A model generated the notes under the pieces. That model did not search any database, was not told the DNA's origin, and was given only the letters and a program-made list of their open reading frames with translations. Below, in pieces: positions 52,104 to 53,567 of a DNA stretch of 53,567 nt. A program made the translations under genes and the position numbers. The stretch's first letter is position 1. Every line of letters starts with the position of its first letter. The stretch comes from Myxococcaceae bacterium (GTDB taxonomy: Bacteria; Myxococcota; Myxococcia; Myxococcales; Myxococcaceae): NCBI GenBank assembly GCA_016793725.1, contig JAEUJP010000136.1:1-53567 (forward strand). The letters are read 5' to 3'.

Positions 52104-52730
52104 CGGAAGTCTCCTGGAGGCAGCGTCGTCTGGCGCGGCTGCGGCTTCGAGGCGACGACGGCCACCGTCGTCACGGCGCCGGCGGCGACGATGCCCACCG
52201 CCGTCCAGAACCACCACTTCGACGTGAGGCCACCTTCGCTGCGCTCGACCTGCTCGGGTGGCGACGGCGACACGAGCGGAGGCGCCGGCGGCGGCGTACC
52301 GGTCGGAAACGGCGCCGGCTCGAGGCCGGGTGGAGGTGGCGCGACCGCGGGCGTCTCGGCCGGCGGAGGCACCACCGCCGTCGTCGCCTTCTCGACCTTC
52401 AGCTTCGCCTCTTCTTCGGCGAGCAGGTCGTGCGCGAGCCTGTCTTGCGGCGCCTTGCCCGGCGGGTAGAACGAGAGAAAGCGGTCGAAGAAGAACACCG
52501 CGCGGTCGTGCTCGCCGAGCATGCGGTGGCACTGGCCGATGTTGAACAAGAAGGCAGGCCGCGCATCGAGCCGGTACGCCTCGGAGTAGCCCGCGAGCGC
52601 CTCTTTGAAGTTGCCCAGGTCGTAGGCCTTCTGCGCGCGCTGGTATTCGGTCTTCGCCTTCGCCTTGTCGGCAGCGGAGCCCTGCGCTGCGCCCACGCTC
52701 GACACGAGCAGGCAGCACAGGAGGGGGAGC

Positions 52731-52741
<11 letters not shown>
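52100..52741 (-). CDS. TPR-repeat protein with C-terminal membrane anchor
   Basis: This 213-aa protein has a signal-like N-terminus (MRIELPLLCCLLVSSVGAAQ). Two tetratricopeptide repeats (about 30-100) carry the KAYDLGNFKEALAGYSEAYR and AFLFNIGQCHRMLG pattern. A long Pro-rich linker (about 122-165) is followed by one hydrophobic helix (about 175-198). The ATG lies inside the end of the kinase gene (overlap of 11 bases), and the stop overlaps the TTG of the Cys-rich lipoprotein, so kinase, TPR and lipoprotein look like one operon. The TPRs likely scaffold partners at the envelope. Confidence 0.8.

Positions 52742-53567
<826 letters not shown>

Overview
The window is GC-rich with strongly GC-biased third codon positions. 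Its protein families point to a myxobacterium (phylum Myxococcota): many lipoproteins with Cys-rich, RCC1-like, PKD or FG-GAP repeats, a secreted M6-type protease ending in a MYXO-CTERM-like tail (CGC, a membrane helix, then RRRR), TIGR02996 and Hanks-type kinase genes, and an alternative complex III operon alongside an aa3-type oxidase operon. The genus cannot be told from this sequence.

Layout. 1-2.2 kb: an 81-bp G-rich tandem repeat and three small genes. 2.3-9.0 kb (minus strand): a tightly coupled cytochrome c oxidase operon. In transcription order it encodes a SCO-cytochrome c-YHS fusion, a diheme cytochrome c, a 42-aa membrane protein, subunits II, I, III, IV, a second III, a 55-aa membrane protein and a SCO-like protein. 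9.0-9.6 kb: a divergent MlaC-like gene behind a perfect 11-bp inverted repeat. 9.9-17.7 kb: a frameshifted RCC1-type lipoprotein gene, a Gly/Ser-repeat lipoprotein, a phosphate-selective-type porin, a secreted protein and a STAS-like protein. 17.7-22.1 kb: a PAS histidine kinase downstream of a 989-aa fusion of a squalene-hopene-type cyclase and an MpaB/Lcp (rubber oxygenase)-type heme oxygenase. 22.2-24.2 kb: an M23 peptidase with FG-GAP repeats.

24.2-30.3 kb is an accessory island. It holds a gene pair (40-aa ORF plus a DUF4261-like gene), a decayed copy of that pair 3.5 kb away, and between them two coupled secreted-protein genes, the first cut by an in-frame amber codon. Next to this lies a two-gene cassette: a small YHGYP protein and an ImmA/IrrE-like protein without its zinc motif. 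30.4-39.9 kb: a calcium-binding-type alpha/beta hydrolase lipoprotein, a PKD lipoprotein, a probable heme-thiolate peroxidase (peroxidase family 2), an SH3b plus C39-like peptidase lipoprotein and a sterol desaturase-family di-iron enzyme. 39.9-45.6 kb: an actB-actC-actD-actF operon without the c-type cytochrome subunits ActA and ActE. 45.6-47.3 kb: a fatty acid desaturase and a fatty acid 2-hydroxylase-like enzyme. 47.4-53.6 kb: the M6-like protease, a discoidin/OmpA-like protein, a nine-repeat Cys-rich lipoprotein, a TPR protein and the 3' part of a Ser/Thr kinase gene.

How they fit together. The act and cox operons are two ends of one respiratory chain (quinol to a periplasmic carrier to oxygen), and the diheme cytochrome is a candidate carrier. 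Several lipid and isoprenoid oxidising enzymes (cyclase-oxygenase fusion, desaturase, two hydroxylases, heme-thiolate peroxidase) lie in the same 28 kb, but not in one operon. The cyclase-oxygenase fusion is the strongest candidate for an undescribed activity; the YHGYP/IrrE-like pair is second.
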